A DNA stretch of 64,000 nt from Phallusia mammillata (GCA_003260075.1 QLIY01000314.1:88875-152874), one strand, 5' to 3'. Positions 11,335 to 28,883 are shown, numbered from the stretch's first letter. Notes: generated from the letters alone by a model not told the origin. Numbers and translations: made by a program.

Positions 11335-14286
11335 CTGACCCGAGCACTTAATTTGCATATTCATACTAACATACGAAATTTGTTTGAAATGGTAACAAAA
11401 ATGACTGTTTATTTAAATGCGTTATGTTTGTGAAAAAACACGTACTTCATGTGCCTGTACAGCTTAATACACCGCTGGTGACGTAAGCGACGTTGCAATG
11501 CTAAAACTTGCGTGTGATAGGGATGTTTGTGACGTCATAATGCAACCGAGCACCGAGGTGCTCGACCAAACAGAACACTTGTTTCTTTTCAGCTACTTTT
11601 GACCAAACTTTCTGAGTTAACTGTCCATAAATAACATTGTATTTGGGTTTAAATATGTATAAAAATCATTTTGTACATAATTTTGTATCTCATTTTGCTG
11701 GCTCCTAATTCTCTTACTTTGCTGAAACAAGCATTAAGACACCATGTTGCAAATGCATAATTGTTTGACTCTTGCATTAGCACACTGTTAATTGTTTTCT
11801 TATTGCCTCTGTACACAAATAGTGTGACTAACAACAAGATGTGAATGTTTGAAACTATTTTCAAGGGTGGCCATGTTCTTACCCCGTTACCTGGTTGTAC
11901 TCCAACTAAACCCGGCTCTGCAACTTTTCCATTTTTTGGAATTGTTCCTGCGGTGTTGTCGGAAAATGGTGAAGAGGTGGAAGGTCCTGGGGATGGATAT
12001 TTGGTAAGTATACAGTTTGCTCACTGTTCTTAAGTTTATTTGAATCCCTATTCAGAACTTTACACATTAGTTATTTGCTGCTAGGTAATGCCTTTAAAGT
12101 AAAATATCTCTTATTGATATTAGCCACCATTCTACATCCCTCCCTTCTTAAATACATTTAATATATTGAACTGTTTGCTTACTTTTGTAACCTAATAAAT
12201 CCTATGAGTATTATTTATTTAGGTTTTTAAGCAACCATGGCCCGGTATGATGCGCACAATATATGGTGACCAGAAAAGGTTTGAAGGAACTTATTTCAAA
12301 AGATTTCCTGGTTATTACGTACCTGGAGATGGATGTTATCGGGATGATGATGGCTATTATTGGATCACAGGAAGAATTGATGACATGATCAATGTCTCAG
12401 GTGGGAATTATTATCCAATGGTGAATAATGGCCATGAATGGAAGTATATCTTTTTACTTCAGGTCAATCCCATGTTTCAGAGGTTTACTTTAAATGCAAC
12501 ATTTTTGCTATTAACATATGTTGGTTGTACCACGTTGGTTAGATAAGTGGAAAAAATATTTTACCAAACATTCCTTAATTAAGCCAGAACAGAGGGAGAC
12601 ACATTGTAAGAAAGTCCCAATACATTGTCACAAAACCTCACCAGAGCGTAGGTTTTAAAACTTGTATTTCGGTCTTGTTAAGTCCTAGCCTAGGCAATGT
12701 ACATTTCTGTTATCAAGTGGTTAATAATTATCTTAAATAATACAAGAACCGTTAAGTGGATTTTCGGTTACCATCGCAATGTAAACAATTGTTACTTACG
12801 TTTTAACGTTGCGCAGCTATTTTCTTGCATTAAGTGAAATTAACTCAACTTACTTAAAATCGCCCCTTAAATATGACAGTAAAACAATGTGTAAGGACAA
12901 GAATCTATTTTCCACTCGGCACACGAGTGTCTTTGCTTCTGTGAAGTGAAAAATGTTTGTCAATCGAAAATTACTGACCACGTGGGGTTGCAAATCGCAA
13001 GGTTAAAAATGATCGTGCGAACAATTTCTGAAATTTAATCCAGGGGTCGGCAACCTTTTTTGCACTGCAGACCGTTTTTGAACTGAAATTTTATCGCGGA
13101 CCGGCCTTCAAAATACTACAAATATTTTGCAATGAAAACGCTTAAATTAATTTATCATCCCCGCGATACATGGGCAAAATGTGTTAAAGTATTTTACCTG
13201 AAAAAGTATACGGCCCGGTAACGAACTCCTCGCGGACCGGCGGGGGGGGGGGGATCCATAAAAAATCATAACGTGAGTAAAAATCAAGGCCAAACACAGG
13301 AATTTTTCGGACTTCTTTTTTGAACATTGGACATCGTTTTGTAAAAGTATGCAACGTAAAAGGGTATGCAACATCGGACAGTTATGACTTATGAGTATAA
13401 CACGAATAAATTTGTATGTGTTGCTGAAGAATTTGGCTCTTTCATTGCGATGAAAGCGATTGCATTTGTTTGAGGTTTGACTTCACACATATTGTTTGGG
13501 CAATCCGCTGTTGTGTATTATGTATCACGTCTCCTGTTTCGTGCATAACAGGCCACCTGCTGAGCACGGCTGAAGTGGAATCGGTTTTAATCGAACACCC
13601 GTCAGTTGCTGAAGCTGCAGTTGTTGGGAAACCACATTCAATTAAAGGAGAAGCACTTTACTGTTTTGTCACATTGGTAGACGGCATCGAATTTACCCCA
13701 GAATTAGTGAAGGAACTTAAAGAAAGAGGTTGGTAATATTTTACAATAACATGATGTGTAGCAAATAAAACAATATTTTCTTTGTGATCATTTGTGTGAA
13801 AAAAGCGGTCACGCAAGTTGTCAAAAAACGAATGACTTTTTCTAAATACGTGATGTGTGTGGTCACGTCTTTTGTGTTGTGTGCAAAAATAACCTACAGC
13901 TTATTTTATTTTTATTTAGTTATTTTAGTTTCTTTGGTGCCACTATTAATTTTTCAGTGTTAATTAACACATTCAAATATTTTCATCCAACACAACTTGC
14001 TCCATTACGATAGTTTTTTCGTACACTTCTCTCGTAAAATCTTCAGTAAGATTAACAAATGAAATTTTAAAAATATTGCTTTTCAGTTCGCCACAGCATT
14101 GGGCCGTTTTGTACACCTGACTACGTTCAATATGCACCAGGACTACCCAAAACCCGATCGGGAAAGATTATGAGACGAGTACTGAGGAACGTTGCCCGGG
14201 GCAACCACGATATCGGCGATGTTTCAACCATGGCTGATCAGTCTGTGGTTGATGTGCTCTTTACAAATCGACCTGAACAGGATTGA
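5890..14286 (+). CDS. ACSS2: Cytosolic acetyl-CoA synthetase (AMP-forming), 14 exons
   Basis: Ligates acetate and CoA using ATP, via acetyl-AMP, supplying cytosolic and nuclear acetyl-CoA. Exons: 5890-6076, 6428-6569, 6984-7041, 7180-7317, 7379-7451, 7665-7837, 8891-9028, 9486-9656, 9723-9856, 10696-10828, 11866-12003, 12223-12400, 13552-13728, 14087-14286. All phases join, giving 679 residues (vertebrate ACSS2 is about 700). Visible family motifs: the ATP loop [11 protein letters not shown] (exon 7/8 junction), [40 protein letters not shown], and near the C-terminus [11 protein letters not shown] with the catalytic, acetyl-regulated lysine. The start MASGDM gives no transit peptide, so a cytosolic form fits; an in-frame ATG at 5806 is also possible. 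Exon 6 could instead end at 7843 using a GC donor. Four introns hold MITEs or their fragments. The 3' untranslated region probably ends after AATAAA at 14793. Confidence 0.95.
8434..8857. mobile_element. hAT-type MITE in ACSS2 intron 6
   Basis: Element 8442-8849 (408 bp) begins CAGTGTTTCTCAACC and ends GGTTGAGAACCACTG. The exact 8-bp target duplication CCCTAATA lies at 8434-8441 and 8850-8857. Terminal inverts, 8-bp duplication and lack of coding capacity fit a non-autonomous hAT element. Confidence 0.93.
9945..10271. mobile_element. hAT-type MITE in ACSS2 intron 9
   Basis: Element 9953-10263 (311 bp) begins CAGTGGTTCCCAACC and ends GGTTGGGAACCACTG. The exact 8-bp duplication TGTTAGAT flanks it at 9945-9952 and 10264-10271. 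It has no coding capacity. Confidence 0.93.
11230..11345. repeat. GC-rich repeat fragment with a G38 run, ACSS2 intron 10
   Basis: A segment with repeated CGAGCA/GCTCGG motifs around a run of 38 G (11297-11334). The flanking word CCGAGCA recurs near 11547-11570. It looks like part of a transposon whose middle is missing or collapsed, but no terminal duplication could be found. Confidence 0.5.
13041..13252 (+). mobile_element. Truncated hAT-type MITE, ACSS2 intron 12
   Basis: Starts with CAGGGGTCGGCAACC, a typical hAT terminus, and continues through GCGGACCGG-rich sequence. It stops at a G10 run at 13243-13252 with no matching right terminus. Confidence 0.7.
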
Positions 14287-16191
14287 CCCTCGATTTAAAC
14301 CATTGACTTTTACCACCATGACCTAGTACCAAAAGTGTAGGCGCTAATTTGTTTGAAAATAACTTTGTTTGTGTTCAAGTTTTAGACCCCACAAAATATA
14401 CCCTTCGCCATTTCTTCCTTTGCATTGCAAGTTTTCATGCCTCACGCTATACCTCCATGTGTATATAGATATGTTACCACAATATTTGTTGCATGAGTAG
14501 GCTACAATAGTACGTGTAAAATTTAAAACGCAATATGCATGTTTTGTGGGATTTTCAACATGAGCACTGACGTTTTCTTCACTTGTTGAAAACCATTCCT
14601 AAATCTGAAAGTTATCCAATCATACATTTACACCCAAACTTTAAAGCAATTATTTTTTTACGCTTATTATTGACATGTACATGTGCATTAACCATTTTAA
14701 TCCCGAGTTACTCGTTTTAAAGCAGTGCTCCTTAATTACCCTTTCATTGTTAGCATGTCGTTAGAGCCGAATTTACATCGCGGTTGTTGTTTAATAAAGA
14801 CATTGCTAGTGTTATTGGTACGAGTTCTCATTGTTTTCGATCTGTCTCCTACGAGTGCAAACAGAAGGGCGACTTTGACCTATGTGGTATGGGTTTTCGG
14901 ATTTCTCCTGTGAAATACTGAATGGCGGATTACATGTCCCGTATCGGTCAGGCATTAATTATATATTTTCTTGCAACAATAACAACGCAATACCGAAAAT
15001 CTTTTCCAAAATAATTAATTGTGATTGAATCACGTGATACCGTCACATATAGGTAAAACAGAATTGGGCGAATTCGGATTCAAAAACTAAGGCACGCAGT
15101 ATCTTTATGAGTGTCCGAAATTTTGTCCCAAAAACTAGCACAGAATTTTCACTAATTCGGTTGTGAATCAGTCGTAAGTGATTTGGGCAAAATTATTTCG
15201 ACAAAAAATAAATATCATTCAATGCAAAAAAATATCAAATAAGAAAACCTACAAAACGCACTTGTTTTCTGCACATTGCGTGATTCACTCGTGTGTTGTC
15301 CCTACGCAACAACCATGGTTTTCGAGTTGCTTTAGAAAGTATGTGCATCGGTCCAATGGGAATTGCAATTCTGATGTTGTCACAAAACACGATGTTCCAT
15401 TTCTTATGAAGACTGCTATTATTGGTTGTTTTATAATTATATTTGCAAGGCTTGTTGCCAACAACCAATTAGAAACTGAAACCTTATCGTTTGTTATATC
15501 GCACCATTTAATTGCGTGGCTGCAAATCAAATAAGTTACCGATTTTTATAATGAGGTTTTAACTATCAGTTCGTGGAATATCGTTCGATTCCAGCGATTT
15601 TGTCTAAGAATAGACAAAAGCCACAAGAAATTATGTGCCTGCTCATCTTCTTCAGCAAAAATGCCTCCAAGGTAAATTCCGTGTTACGCAACATGCCATT
15701 TGTGGTAAACACAGCCACGAATTTTGTCACGTTTTTCGCCTTTATCAAATAACTTCGCCGACCACATAGCTCCCAGGTAACCCATTTTGACCGCTCGCTT
15801 GTTGCATAACTAACTTTTTGATCCCGTCTAACATGCCAAACGACAATTTGATGATTAGCTACTTGATATAGGAAACCGGAAAACCACTTTGTGGTAGAAT
15901 ACACTTATATTTTGATGGATGTTTGAAGAGGTGAAATCGGTTCAAACATCTCATAACACCCCACGACTCGAACAAATTCAGAAAAAATAAATTAAACAAC
16001 ACCGACGGGCCACCGATCACCGCCGGAAAATTTCGCAAATTGCACAAAACAGTTTGGCACCAACTTAAGTGCATACAATTATAATTGACTGCAGAAATTA
16101 AGGAGCACTTAAGAAACCAAACACATTTTTATAAAATGGTGTCTACACCTCCATAGCTTTCAGACAACGCGGCACAGAACGTTGGAAGCCA
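14287..16191. other. Intergenic: converging 3' regions of ACSS2 and the zinc-finger gene
   Basis: About 1.9 kb between two converging genes. It contains the ACSS2 3' untranslated region (AATAAA at 14793) and presumably the 3' end of the minus-strand BTB zinc-finger gene. Short open frames on both strands near 15180-16070 overlap one another and show no recognisable domain. Confidence 0.5.
14793..14798 (+). terminator. Candidate polyadenylation signal for ACSS2
   Basis: AATAAA about 510 bases after the ACSS2 stop codon and the first canonical hexamer noticed downstream. Use is inferred from position only. Confidence 0.45.
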
Positions 16192-21285
<5,094 letters not shown>

Positions 21286-22427
21286 TATATTTTTTAATTT
21301 CTATAGATAACAATTAACAAACTAGTGTAAATAGGCTGCTAACATACTACAGTACGACTTTTAATTGTTTTTAAGAGTTTAAGAAACAACTGACATTGAA
21401 CTTGATGTAACTACTGAAGAGTAGCAGTTAACAAAACATGTCAAACTGTTCAAAGCACACTAAAAACGTATAGTTTAACATATAGCATGCTGTTTTAAAT
21501 TAGACTGCTCATTTCCCTTCAATTCAGGTTATTAAACACGTTAAGAGTCCCCGTTACGTAACACTACAAAATGGTTGATTTCTTTTTAGTTACTCAAAAA
21601 CTAAGTAAACTCACCTGAAACACAAAAACACACGTGTATGCACAAAAAAATACAACAGGTCACTGTACGCTTACCGAGCAATGTCCAAATATCCATTACA
21701 AGATGCAGTGCATAGTACACGAAAACCCAAAAAAGACATGTAGCAAAAAAGGCACTCTTGGGCTAGTTGCTGTTCCGGGGAATTCTCCACACCAAATCAT
21801 GGTTTATTGTGCAAACTGGGTCGCTGTATGCGAATAGATACAACTGGAAGATTTCTATTTCTTACATTTTTTGGGTGTTTGAAGGTAATCAAACAAAACC
21901 GTTGTGCATCATTCAGTAAAACATGTGGTGGTAAAAGGCAATATCATTAACCTTTTTATCATATTATATTGCTATTTTATATCTTAAGTATATTTTTGCA
22001 ATGATTGTTTATTTTTAACCAAAATTATTGCGTTGCAATTGTATATTTGCACTGCTTCAAATCCGGCCTGTCTAAATATGTGTGTAACACAAATCAGGAA
22101 GTGTTGCAGGCTATTGTCGTGATAGAGATGGCTACACCGACCCCAATACGCTTCTTGTCAATAAAATATAACTTGTCTTCCGAAGATTTGTTCATAAATG
22201 TGATTACTACTTTAGTGGCGTGAAAGCAATGTTTTTTGTTTGGCAAAATTAAACAAGTTAAAGAAACACAATTTTACGAAAACAAATAGCCACCAAGTTG
22301 TGCCAACTGACTTGGGAGCGAACAATGTACACTGATTTTTACCGTGGTTTTTTTTACCGTGGTTTTTACGTTTCAAGCAAAGTATGCCAAGTGGCCTATG
22401 CAGGTACATTATAATGGTATAGACCCA
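21286..22427. other. Region upstream of the zinc-finger gene, nothing recognised
   Basis: Presumed promoter side of the minus-strand BTB zinc-finger gene. No exon, repeat with clear ends or RNA gene was recognised. Confidence 0.5.
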
Positions 22428-22704
22428 GTGGTGGGATTCAACCGGTTCACACCGGTTCTATAGAACCGTCTCACGAAATCTTATGAGATCAGCGAACCGG
22501 TTAGCATTACTGGTTACTGTCAATGGACTTTGTAACAGAGCCGACTGAAAAAATGACTTTTGTGATAGAACCGGCTGACAAAAAATTTGAATCCCTGAAA
22601 AATATGACTTTTGTGATAGAACCGCTGCAAAATATGACTTTTGTGTATGACTTTAGTGATAGAACTGGCTGACAAAAAAATTGAGTCCCACCACTGTATA
22701 GACC
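22428..22704. mobile_element. hAT-type MITE, GTGGTGGGATTC family
   Basis: Element 22436-22696 (261 bp) begins CAGTGGTGGGATTCAACCGG and ends GAGTCCCACCACTG. The exact 8-bp duplication TATAGACC flanks it at 22428-22435 and 22697-22704. Relatives occur at 23476, 53490, 60207 and 61769. Internally it has several copies of ATATGACTTTTGTGATAGAA. Confidence 0.93.
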
Positions 22705-22839
22705 AGTGGTTCTTAAACCTTTTTTCAGCATATGCGGCGCATTGAAGAACTAAAATTTTCAATATTTTGCGGCACACTTGGAAATCTCTCACGCTCACGG
22801 TACGCTAGTGTGCCGCGGCACACAGTTTAAGAATCACTG
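22704..22839. mobile_element. Short hAT-type MITE abutting the previous one
   Basis: Begins CAGTGGTTCTTAAACC and ends GTTTAAGAATCACTG, 136 bp. Its first base is the last base of the neighbouring element's target duplication, so the 22436 element landed later, at its edge. No exact target duplication remains. Confidence 0.8.
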
Positions 22840-23161
22840 GTAGTAGTCTAAACTCTAAAAAGCACTGAACGATAAACACAATTGACTGTTACATCTTTAA
22901 CATTAATAACGTTCAGTCAACCACAGTGTGTATTAATAAATTATATAATTATGTAAAGAGTGGAAAACAATGCAGCGTAACTTCGCAACGTGGTTTGATG
23001 TTCAAATTTGCTATTGTAACGTAAACAAAACGAAACTTTTACGTGACATCTGTGTTTTTTCATGTGTGCATTTCATCTTCTGGCACGTGCCACATGATGC
23101 ATCAAAAAGTCTATATGTAGAGAAGTTTGGTTTATGAAAGTTTACCTCCATAATTACATAC

Positions 23162-23369
23162 GCTTTTTGCAGTGCTGGATTAATCATTAGACAAGTAGGC
23201 ACGTGCCTACAGGCCAGTCAGAAATCCAGGCCAGTCAGAAATCCAGGCCACTTTAAATGATTTGGCAACACTGACAATTCTAATTTTTTATTTGACAACT
23301 CTGATTTTCGGGCCACTTATAAAATGTGCCTACAGGACAGCAGACCCTTAATCCGGCACTGGCTTTTTG
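23162..23369. mobile_element. 192-bp hAT-type MITE with exact target duplication
   Basis: Element 23170-23361 begins CAGTGCTGGATTAA and ends TTAATCCGGCACTG. The exact duplication GCTTTTTG lies at 23162-23169 and 23362-23369. A 19-bp tandem duplication (AGGCCAGTCAGAAATCC) sits inside near 23212-23250. Confidence 0.93.
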
Positions 23370-23475
23370 GCACTTTGCTGGTAAATCAAACTTTGAAATC
23401 CGCCATTTATGCTCCATTGCGCCACCTATCAGAAATTAGCTAAATGTGGGTCTCCCGTGAGGTATGGTGTTTTTT

Positions 23476-24069
23476 CTCCCGGTTCTGTTACAAAAAGTTC
23501 ATTGACAGCAACCGGTAATTCTAACCGATTCGCTGATCTGATAAAATTTCGTGAGATGGTTCCATAGAGCAGGGATGTCAAACATGCGGCCCTTGAGGAG
23601 TTTTTGTGCGGCCCCTGAAGTAACTTCTAGAAGTTATGTATTTTACCCTGGCGAGATACCCTATCATCCCAGCGAGTTCACACGATAGAATCCCTGTCTA
23701 TTAGTGGTATATATTAGCGTTTTAATTGGCTAATTGAAATAATCCGTATTTAGAATCAGCAATTGCGATTGTTGCGTCATTGTACGTCATTGTTTTCACA
23801 CAAAGCAATAAAGCAAAGTTGATTCTTTCACTTTGCTACACTGTATATCTGTTTGTTATTTATTAAAAGATTGTTTTTTAATGTAGTTAATGGAATTGAT
23901 GAATCTTTTACTTTATAATCATGTAATTTTGTTGTTGTCATGTTACACTGTAAAAAATGTTTCGACAGTGCGGCCCCTCGACTTACTTGGAAGTCTGTTT
24001 TTAGCCATCAAAGTGGTTTGAGTTTGACACCCCTGCTATAGAGTGCAAACCGGCTGAATCCCACCACTG
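23476..24069 (-). mobile_element. Truncated GTGGTGGGATTC MITE split by another MITE
   Basis: Left part 23476-23569 and right part 24036-24069 (ending AATCCCACCACTG) together match the 60207-60386 element. The left end is missing. The interruption is the 466-bp element at 23570-24035. Confidence 0.85.
23562..24043. mobile_element. 466-bp hAT-type MITE nested in another MITE
   Basis: Element 23570-24035 begins CAGGGATGTCAAAC and ends GTTTGACACCCCTG. The target duplication is CCATAGAG/CTATAGAG (one mismatch) and comes from the host MITE. The 50129-50594 element has the same ends and the same length. Confidence 0.93.
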
Positions 24070-24272
24070 GCTCTACCCTAGAATGGCAGCCCTGCTGGTC
24101 ACCATCACCACTGCACCCAGTAATTATTCCAAAGCTAACGTGTAAATGACCAATGTGATTTGACAATGCCTCCCTTGGCTGCCAGCTACGCCAAAGCACA
24201 ACTTGTTATGTTTTCTTTAAAAAAGGTTTTGTTCTGCTGCTTAGCTTTAAAATATTAACGCTAGTTTAGATG

Positions 24273-25152
24273 AACTAATGCAGTGGTTCTTAACCGGGGT
24301 TCGATCGAACCCCAGGGGTCTGGCAATGCTGAATCAGGGGTTCGACGAAGGTCTTTTTGAAGTACAATACAAATACTCGTTTTTGTCAAACTTTAGGGTC
24401 TATAGTCGCTAAAAACGGCAATTTGTATTTGCCAAATATCAAAACACTGGAAGGTTAAACTTACGCAGGGGTAACTTAGGCCTATTGTGTGCCAACAATG
24501 CGAACAAAACAGGTACCACAAGCATCACAATATAGATTATGACATCATAAACAATTAAGACTGATTTCCTCGTTGCGCAGTTCAATGTGTGCACCAAGCT
24601 AGAAATTAATCTTGGCTTTTTGGGCGCTATTAAATGGCAAATACATGACATAAACCAAGTATTCTAATACAAAAATAAGCAGGTAAATGGCGGCCGTTGG
24701 TGAAATAAGAATCTGTGATGCGGCCGTCCTAGCAAAATGGTTGTGCACCCCTGCACTAAGGTTTTATTTTCTTTTTTTTTGACGTAACAAAGAGCATTGT
24801 TTGCGTTGTTCGCAAGCAGAAACACAACGAAATTTTGTTGGCCGCAAAAACTTATTACTTCATCTTTATCATGTTTGTGTATAGACGCTAAAAATACAAC
24901 GCTTCATTTCGATAAAAACTAAAAATTGCCGGAATTAAAACAATCCTGTAACAAGTTGCTTGTATTATTATGTCAGAATTCAACAAAATGACAAAAAGTA
25001 ACTGTTGCCACTACGTTTGAACAAAAACTAATTACGCCCCACCAACCAAAATGGGTTAAAAACCTAGGACGTAACTTTGGGTTCGACCAAAAGCTGAAGA
25101 ATATCGTAGGGGTTCGGCCGTTATAAAAAGGTTAAGAACCACTTAACTAATG
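24273..25152. mobile_element. 864-bp hAT-type element
   Basis: Element 24281-25144 begins CAGTGGTTCTTAACCGGGG and ends AAAGGTTAAGAACCACT. The exact 8-bp duplication AACTAATG lies at 24273-24280 and 25145-25152. There is no transposase-like frame. A diverged relative follows at 59174. Confidence 0.92.
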
Positions 25153-25342
25153 TTAACCAATTTTTCGAAATTATTTCATGTTTTCAAATTCATTTGGAAT
25201 GATTTCATTTCACATAACAGTTGCAACTGAATTATCTCATACGATAACATAAGGACAAACTTGCAAGTTTACAATAAACTATGACATTTTGTCAAAAAAT
25301 GACAGGTTCAGATTTATCTCTTGTTTGTTTCTGCTAAATTAC

Positions 25343-27195
25343 GGTGGCCCACAAGTGCAATTAAACATTTTTTCAGCAGACATTTATTTTTTCAGTGCAT
25401 ACATTAATTTTAGATGCAAACATTTATTTTTTAATGGAAATATTTTTTGGTACAAACGTTTTTGCGGTTCTATTATAGAGTGTGTCAAAATTTAAAAAAT
25501 TGTGCAAACGTGTAAAATTGTACATTACACAGGCAATTGGTTGTAATCCTTGGCCACTAAACAATTCAGTACATTCTAATTAGCAGAAATTATAATAACA
25601 AGTATGTTGTGGATTTGTAGTATTCATAGACATTCGATTTCAGTAAATAGTTTTCCGCCATTGCGTTTTAGTTTAGCTATTGTCCTGCGACGAAATTCGA
25701 GATGATGTGGTTGTTGCACTTGTCCACGCTTTTCATTTTGTCTGCTGTACTCTCTGTAGTGTCAAAGACCAAACGCTGGACATGTAAAATGTTGTGTTGT
25801 TTGAAATAAAGCTTGCTAAAAGGCTTCGTTGTCAAGAAGTATAAACCACACTTCATATTATTGTGTTGTATAAAATAAAGGTCCAACACTTCAACTACCC
25901 CTTGTGTTAACTTAAAAAAATATTTAATTGTCCGTACCATCCGATTATTTTGCTTCATATTGCCTGTCAAAGTGAAGTAGCTGAACCGACACGTGTATTT
26001 GATTCAAGTCCCGAAAAAAAATGCCTTTATTTGCGCCCTATTAGTAAGTAATCCTTTAGAAACCATTGCTGCATATGGCTTTACCGGCCCTTTTTTCACC
26101 CGGTTACGCCTAAAACTGTACCCCGCTTCGCTCGCACAGCCATAGCACACTTCCCATCAGTCCGCAACTCCGCATAGCCCTCGCTCAGCTCCGACTGGAG
26201 TCACCTTTTTCAAAGACTTGACTTGACTCGAGTCACAGCTGTGAAAAGACTTGACTTGACTTGCACTCGTCTTAGTAGAGACCTGACTCGGATTGGGACT
26301 CGTTATTTCACCAACAAAAAGAAAATTTTCTGATACCATGATCAGCAGTTAGCTTCAACCAAACAACAGCAGCAGTTCACTGTCCGATGCGCAGTAATTT
26401 TTGACAAATTTTCACGTAACTTCGTCGCTTCTGCATGCAAAAACTGTTTTCCGGTGGCGTTAAGCCTTGTAGTTGCCGCCTGTTACAGTATATATACATG
26501 TCAAGACCAATTATTTGCTTTTAAACGCCTACTTTACTGTACATACGCTCTATCGCGCTAGTCTAGCGCATGCAGTAAAAATATGAACTTTCAGTTTTTA
26601 AAAACTCTTTGATTTGACGTTTAACGACTGAACCCTATTTGACTTGACTTGGGAATCGAACCCCTACTGACTGGACTGGACTTGACTTGACTTGAGACTC
26701 GACTAATAGGACTCGTTACCCAACCCTGCGCCTAGCCATAGCCCCATAAACTGAGTCAGTGGTTTGCAGTTACCTATTTTTAAGATTCGGCATTTCACCT
26801 AATTCTATGCTCGTAGCATGTTGTTCCACAGGCCCTGAAGGTTACTTGAAGGGGGCCACGATCTATGAAAGGCTGTGAACCACCGCACTAAGCCATCGTT
26901 TTGCACACTTGGCCTGGGTAAAGCCCGTTTGACGGATAATCTAATGAACTGAAGCCGGCGTGTAGTTTTTTTGCGACATCCTTAAGCTCCGACTGCAGCC
27001 TGCGCAATGCACATTATTTCATTTTTCTATTTTTGATAGGCCGTGTAAGTCTTATGTGATGCAGCCTTAAATGTTTGCTGAAAAAAACTTTGAAACAAAA
27101 ATAAATGTTTGCTCTAAAAAAGAAATATTTGTATCGAAAAAGAAATGTTTGCACTAAAAAATTAATGTCTGCAAAAAATGCACTTGTGGGCCACC
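25343..27195. mobile_element. 1.85-kb element with 17-bp perfect inverted ends
   Basis: GGTGGCCCACAAGTGCA at 25343-25359 is inverted at 27179-27195. Both arms continue inward for about 130 bp with A/T-rich units built on AAATGTTTGC. No transposase frame is present and no convincing target duplication was seen. A second repeat (26205-26728) appears to sit inside. The superfamily is unknown. Confidence 0.75.
26205..26728. repeat. GACTTGACTT-rich transposon remnant
   Basis: Clusters of GACTTGACTT at both ends, with the right end reading, on the minus strand, CAGGGTTGGGTAACGAGTCC, a hAT-like terminus. The matching left terminus is not evident. Confidence 0.6.
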
Positions 27196-28883
27196 ATAGG
27201 ACAAAACAATGTCAATACTACGCGTTTGCCAACATTGCAAAGATGGAGCATCTAATGTAAGTTTATTGTTGTAGTGAAACGACCAAAACGTATTTAATGC
27301 GCCACTGAGATGTTAAACCGATTATAAAATCGTTGGTTAATATTTTATAATAAGCTTTTTTGTAAATATTTTTTTTAGAAACTATTTAAATTGATACAAG
27401 TTGTCAGAAATAGTTCATGAAAAGAAAGATGTTGAACTTTCCCAGCAAAACGAACTTTCCCACTGACGTATACTTTTGTGTGCTTATGTTGCTTGATAAT
27501 ATCTTGCTTCGTGTTAAAACGCATTTCGCAAAACAAACATGCAAACAAAAAATTGGATTTTTTAAAAGATAACGAAGAACAATTAAAGTTTCTCATGTGT
27601 TGTATAAAGACAAAAAAGTAAAATAAGCACAATTCTTAGAAATAAGGACGATGTGATAAACATGAAAGAAATGGATGACTTTGTGTGCCGCAAATCTAAC
27701 ATCTTCTGTTCAGTGCCTAAAGCCAAACAGGTGGGGTAGTTAAAAGCACATAAGCATTTATCACCTTAAATAAGCTGTTGTTAAAAGCAGTTTGGCCTAT
27801 TTATTTTTTATTGATTGAAAATTACTCGATATTATACAGCGTTTTAAGGATTTTTTTCTTATATCAAAAGTTCATACACAAAGATGGCATTATGTTGTAT
27901 TTGGACTCTGTTTGACGCGATGTAGGAATGTTATAACGTTGTAGTCAATGCCATTTAACAAAATTTCGTGAGGAACTATTGGTAAGTGACTGAAAATAAA
28001 ATATATTTCTAAAAATCATTCATCACTTCGTCATGTTTTAATATTCCGCCCTAGCAATCGCTCTTGATCTTTCCAGTCGTTTTCCTACAATAGGCTAAGC
28101 GCACTGTGATTTGTGCACTATAATCTGCGTTGTTTATACAAAAAAATAGTCTTCAGAGTCAATAGGATTAATGCATTTTGGTCACTAAGAGTGACAAACT
28201 GCCTTATAAGTGTTGCATCTTATAGCGGAATGCTAAATTTGAAACCTTGATTTTTGGGCATTAGGGTGTACATGTGTCCTATAGTCTCAACGAACCGGGA
28301 AGTACAAATCGTAATAACACAGTGCGACAAAGCGACTGCTAGTGGGCGCTGTGCTGACGCAATAAAAGAAAAAAAGGAACAACAAGATTGAGTAAAACCC
28401 CTGGTGCCATTCTGATTTGATTTGGGTTACATAGCTGTCAACCGCATTTGCTGCAGCAGGTCTTGAAAAATTAAAATTTGCCGCAGAATTAAAGCAACAT
28501 AGCAGTATATTACAAAGTGGTGGCAAAACAGCCATTCTCATTTTTTTGCTGTATTTAAGTTAAGAGAATATCAATGTCTTGAGCGTTGATCAATTTAGGG
28601 GGGAAATGCAGTCGCATAATCAGTCGTATAGTCTGTTAACTGTATATTTGCGTTACCAAAATGCCAGTGTCGTCATTTGTTTTTAGATTGACAACAAGGT
28701 AGCTAGAAGGGTTTATCGCACGTCACAATATTCCAGCTTGTGCTATCGTGCAGACGCTACACATTGTTGTTCCGCTTCACAGGGGAAATAGCACATCAGT
28801 CAAACGTATCTTATCACACGACCTAATCTGAGTCAAAAGTTAATAGCAATTAGCAAAAATTGTTAAAACACTGAAGTGGAAAC
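27196..28883. other. Region upstream of the Sox gene, no gene supported
   Basis: About 1.7 kb of AT-rich sequence, presumably holding SoxF regulatory DNA. An exon-like stretch near 27664-27731 and a weak Cys/His-rich frame on the minus strand near 27375-27632 were considered and not accepted. Confidence 0.45.

Noticed and set aside
15178..16074. Several frames of 60-118 codons on both strands
   Set aside because: They overlap each other, show no domain and no splice-consistent structure; likely chance frames in 3' flanking DNA.
24008..24651. Short minus-strand frames near the hAT elements
   Set aside because: They fall inside or across MITE boundaries, are far too short for a transposase and have no conserved catalytic residues.
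27375..27632. Minus-strand frame with FACLFC...QHKH resembling a C2H2 finger
   Set aside because: The spacing between the second Cys and the His pair does not fit, there is only one finger, and no splice partners were found.
27664..27731. Exon-like stretch MKEMDDFVCRKSNIF ending CAG|GTGGGG
   Set aside because: A single short frame with a donor but no homologous domain and no in-phase neighbours; insufficient support.
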